Assembly (NCBI GenBank): GCA_030151505.1
Contig: JASLDQ010000134.1
Location: forward strand, 1-16,272
Direction: 5' to 3'
Origin: Chromobacteriaceae bacterium
GTDB taxonomy: Bacteria; Pseudomonadota; Gammaproteobacteria; Burkholderiales; Aquaspirillaceae
DNA: 16,272 bases
In this document: piece after piece, positions 15,901 to 16,272 of the stretch
How positions within the stretch are numbered: the first letter of the stretch is position 1
Layout: the number at the start of each line of letters is the position of its first letter
Position numbers and translations under genes: made by a program
Notes under the pieces: model-generated
Database searches by the model: none
What the model saw: the letters and a program-made list of their open reading frames with translations, nothing else
What the model was told of the DNA's origin: nothing

Positions 15901-15990
15901 CAGCGCCCAGAAGAAGCCCAGCACGGTACGCCGCAGCCGCAGCATGGGCTGCTTGACGAGTGGCGCTGCAGGATGGGGACGGGCAGTCAT
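12943..15990 (-). CDS. Membrane-bound Cache-PAS-PAS-GGDEF-EAL cyclic-di-GMP signalling protein
   Basis: 1015-residue inner-membrane sensor that probably breaks down (and perhaps makes) cyclic di-GMP. Order: transmembrane helix about 22-43; periplasmic Cache-like region about 50-290 (MQYPIGRITLSDRDYFQLLR, VLVAGLDPNHFRQ); second helix about 298-317; PAS 1 about 325-440 ending RDISERKHAE; PAS 2 about 452-570 ending LNDITERKR; GGDEF about 575-740; EAL about 760-1005. GGDEF is intact (659-663), but the inhibitory-site RxxD is SPKD (650-653). The EAL domain has E786-A-L, Asn845 in NLSS, ExxE, Asp907-Asp908 in DDFGTG, Lys928 in DKLKIDQSF and Glu964 in AEGVE, so it should be an active phosphodiesterase. 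ATG 15990 has no strong Shine-Dalgarno; Met16 is an alternative. Monocistronic, with its own promoter region and terminator. Confidence 0.95.
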   Translation of the reverse strand: MTARPHPAAPLVKQPMLRLRRTVLGFFWALVLLAVVSTAVTGWLSYRQTLAAARAELATLTRAIEVHIGHSLRASTNRIITTARDRQFLEAFRSNNEFQQYNIMLESLMMEPQAYFFATIDRTGRAAAITMQYPIGRITLSDRDYFQLLRDHPRQLFAIGNPARNRIDQRPFIPLAVPINNAAGFDGVLVAGLDPNHFRQFHQSLNLDSQTRVELVRNDGVLLLNYPFDQERLGETIPDTEYRSVLSGQNQHGTLDITGDPPMLLAYSRLENLPLIITVAKPRDTILARWTQDMLAKSLVTILLLGGISAFMLLLLKHLKRLSRSEQDLYLTQFAVDHGADLVIWVDESGRISFANRTAQRRLGLDSAELSGRHIGKLDPSLTPAAWAKLWQSIHNFRSLGFETRLQNCNGDSFPTEVSASYVEMETRGAFVCLVGRDISERKHAEIALSDGERRLRMALEASDTGLYEIDLVSNELLQGADFLQRYGYGPEMTLADWFAAVHPDDADRVKNQFVNWRQESCERIETEYRLLDTDGGVHWLLVKGQFVDPGADGQPQRLVGTLNDITERKRTAERFEHFARYDALTGLANRYYLNEKLAAAIETARDTETEVGVLFIDLDHFKNINDSLGHSVGDELLKEVANSLADFLSPKDTLARLGGDEFLIVLPDTNQREAGEIAACIVTAMSMPLRVGQRELSTTPTIGISLFPQDGDEAEALIRNADAAMYKAKSRGRNTYEFYTRDMNAQAAERLEMESQLRTAHLRGELQLHYQPQINSHTGAVIGCEALMRWRHPELGLVSPGRFIPIAEESGLIVPMGNWAIYEACRQNVAWRRAGLPPVTVAVNLSSLQFQQPNFVDVVADALEETGLDAGSLELELTESIVMNDVEQVIAIMEQLKELGVQMSIDDFGTGYSSLSYLKRFPVDKLKIDQSFVRDLEKDESDAAIVRAVIAVGQNLDLKLIAEGVETAGQFEFLRAAGVEEIQGYYFSKPLMATDFADRLACQPVYSLPTAATA

Positions 15991-16026
15991 CGGATCGGAG
16001 TCGGTGGCTTCAATTTCGTGGCGGCC

Positions 16027-16063
16027 ATTATGCCCGAAACCTATGCCGTGAACATGGTTTCGG
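16027..16063 (-). promoter_or_regulatory. Candidate promoter with overlapping inverted repeat upstream of the GGDEF-EAL gene
   Basis: On the - strand CATAAT (16032-16027) is a good -10, giving a start near 16020 and a leader of about 30 nt. No good -35 is present. In its place is a perfect 8-bp inverted repeat, CCGAAACC (16034-16041) and GGTTTCGG (16056-16063), with a 14-nt spacer. Its position over the -35 region suggests an operator or activator site for an unidentified regulator. Confidence 0.45.
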
Positions 16064-16093
16064 CCGAGTAGAACTACGGTTTTGCATGAAACG

Positions 16094-16125
16094 AAAAACG
16101 GGCGACTCCCGAGGGAATCGCCCGT
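16094..16125 (-). terminator. Rho-independent terminator of lpdA
   Basis: On the - strand ACGGGCGA (16125-16118) pairs with TCGCCCGT (16105-16098); inside, TCCC and GGGA extend the stem past one mismatch. The 3' arm runs straight into TTTTT (16098-16094). It lies 25 nt after the lpdA stop and separates lpdA from the GGDEF-EAL gene. Confidence 0.8.
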
Positions 16126-16149
16126 CTTGCCGCAAGACTGCGACCGCGC

Positions 16150-16272
16150 TTATTTCTTGCGCTGCGGCGGCAGGTCGGTGCAGCTGCCGTGCGCCACCTC
16201 GGCCGCCATGCCGATGCTCTCGCCCAGGGTCGGGTGAGCGTGGATGGTCTTGCCGATGTCGGTGGCGTCGCA
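16150..16272 (-). CDS. lpdA: Dihydrolipoamide dehydrogenase, C-terminal 40 residues (5' part outside window)
   Basis: The last 40 codons of the E3 flavoprotein that reoxidises the lipoyl groups of pyruvate and 2-oxoglutarate dehydrogenase complexes. The visible peptide starts [19 protein letters not shown], the conserved dimer-interface region with the His-Pro pair (HAHPTL) whose histidine acts in the partner subunit's active site, and ends [11 protein letters not shown], similar to the E. coli Lpd tail. The frame is open to the window edge. The C-terminal type is that of the PDH-associated lpd, and pyruvate dehydrogenase genes might be expected beyond the edge, but this is not visible. An intrinsic terminator follows. 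Confidence 0.9.
   Translation of the reverse strand, partial: CDATDIGKTIHAHPTLGESIGMAAEVAHGSCTDLPPQRKK

Noticed and set aside
14659-16071. 470-codon open frame on the + strand
   Set aside because: Antisense shadow of the Cache-PAS part of the GGDEF-EAL gene; no recognisable motif.

Overview
The window is 16.3 kb of GC-rich bacterial chromosome, densely packed with ordinary housekeeping and regulatory genes. Gene content and style (leuS-lptE-holA, nadD-rsfS-rlmH, a PhoB/PhoR pair, AmpD, an Lpd tail with an E. coli-like C-terminus, a DUF2804 protein) suggest a betaproteobacterium, possibly of the Neisseriales/Chromobacteriaceae type. The phylum-level call is reasonably safe; the family is a guess. 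I see no rRNA, tRNA, CRISPR array, insertion sequence or phage gene.

Layout. (1) 2-3127, + strand: the 3' part of leuS, a strong terminator, then lptE and holA overlapping by one base. (2) 3128-4264: a YidB-like DUF937 gene between two gene-poor stretches, followed by a perfect 21-bp inverted repeat. (3) 4265-6855, - strand: a probable operon read DUF2804 > nadD > rsfS > rlmH. In E. coli the leuS-lptE-holA and nadD-rsfS-rlmH blocks lie in one co-directional cluster; here they face each other. (4) 7035-8231, + strand: an ArsR-family regulator with the two-cysteine arrangement of BigR/YgaV-type persulfide sensors, translationally coupled to a split pair of YeeE/YedE-like membrane proteins. A good sigma70 promoter with an AT-rich palindrome over its -10 drives it. 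This looks like a self-contained sulfur-transport and sulfur-sensing cassette and is the most biologically interesting part of the window.

(5) 8219-9553: ampD (-), then divergently a hemerythrin-like protein (+) with its own terminator. (6) 9598-12762, - strand: phoB > phoR (7-nt gap) preceded by a candidate Pho box, then a transaldolase with its own candidate promoter. (7) 12943-15990, - strand: a 1015-residue membrane sensor with a Cache-like periplasmic region, two PAS regions, GGDEF and EAL. The EAL domain looks intact and the GGDEF inhibitory site has lost its arginine. An 8-bp inverted repeat sits on its promoter region. (8) 16094-16272, - strand: the last 40 codons of lpdA and its terminator.

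Nothing clearly amounts to an undescribed multi-gene system. The better leads are the persulfide-sensor/YeeE-YedE cassette, the DUF2804 gene leading and overlapping the nadD operon, the EAL-gene operator candidate, and unexplained hairpins in the gaps.
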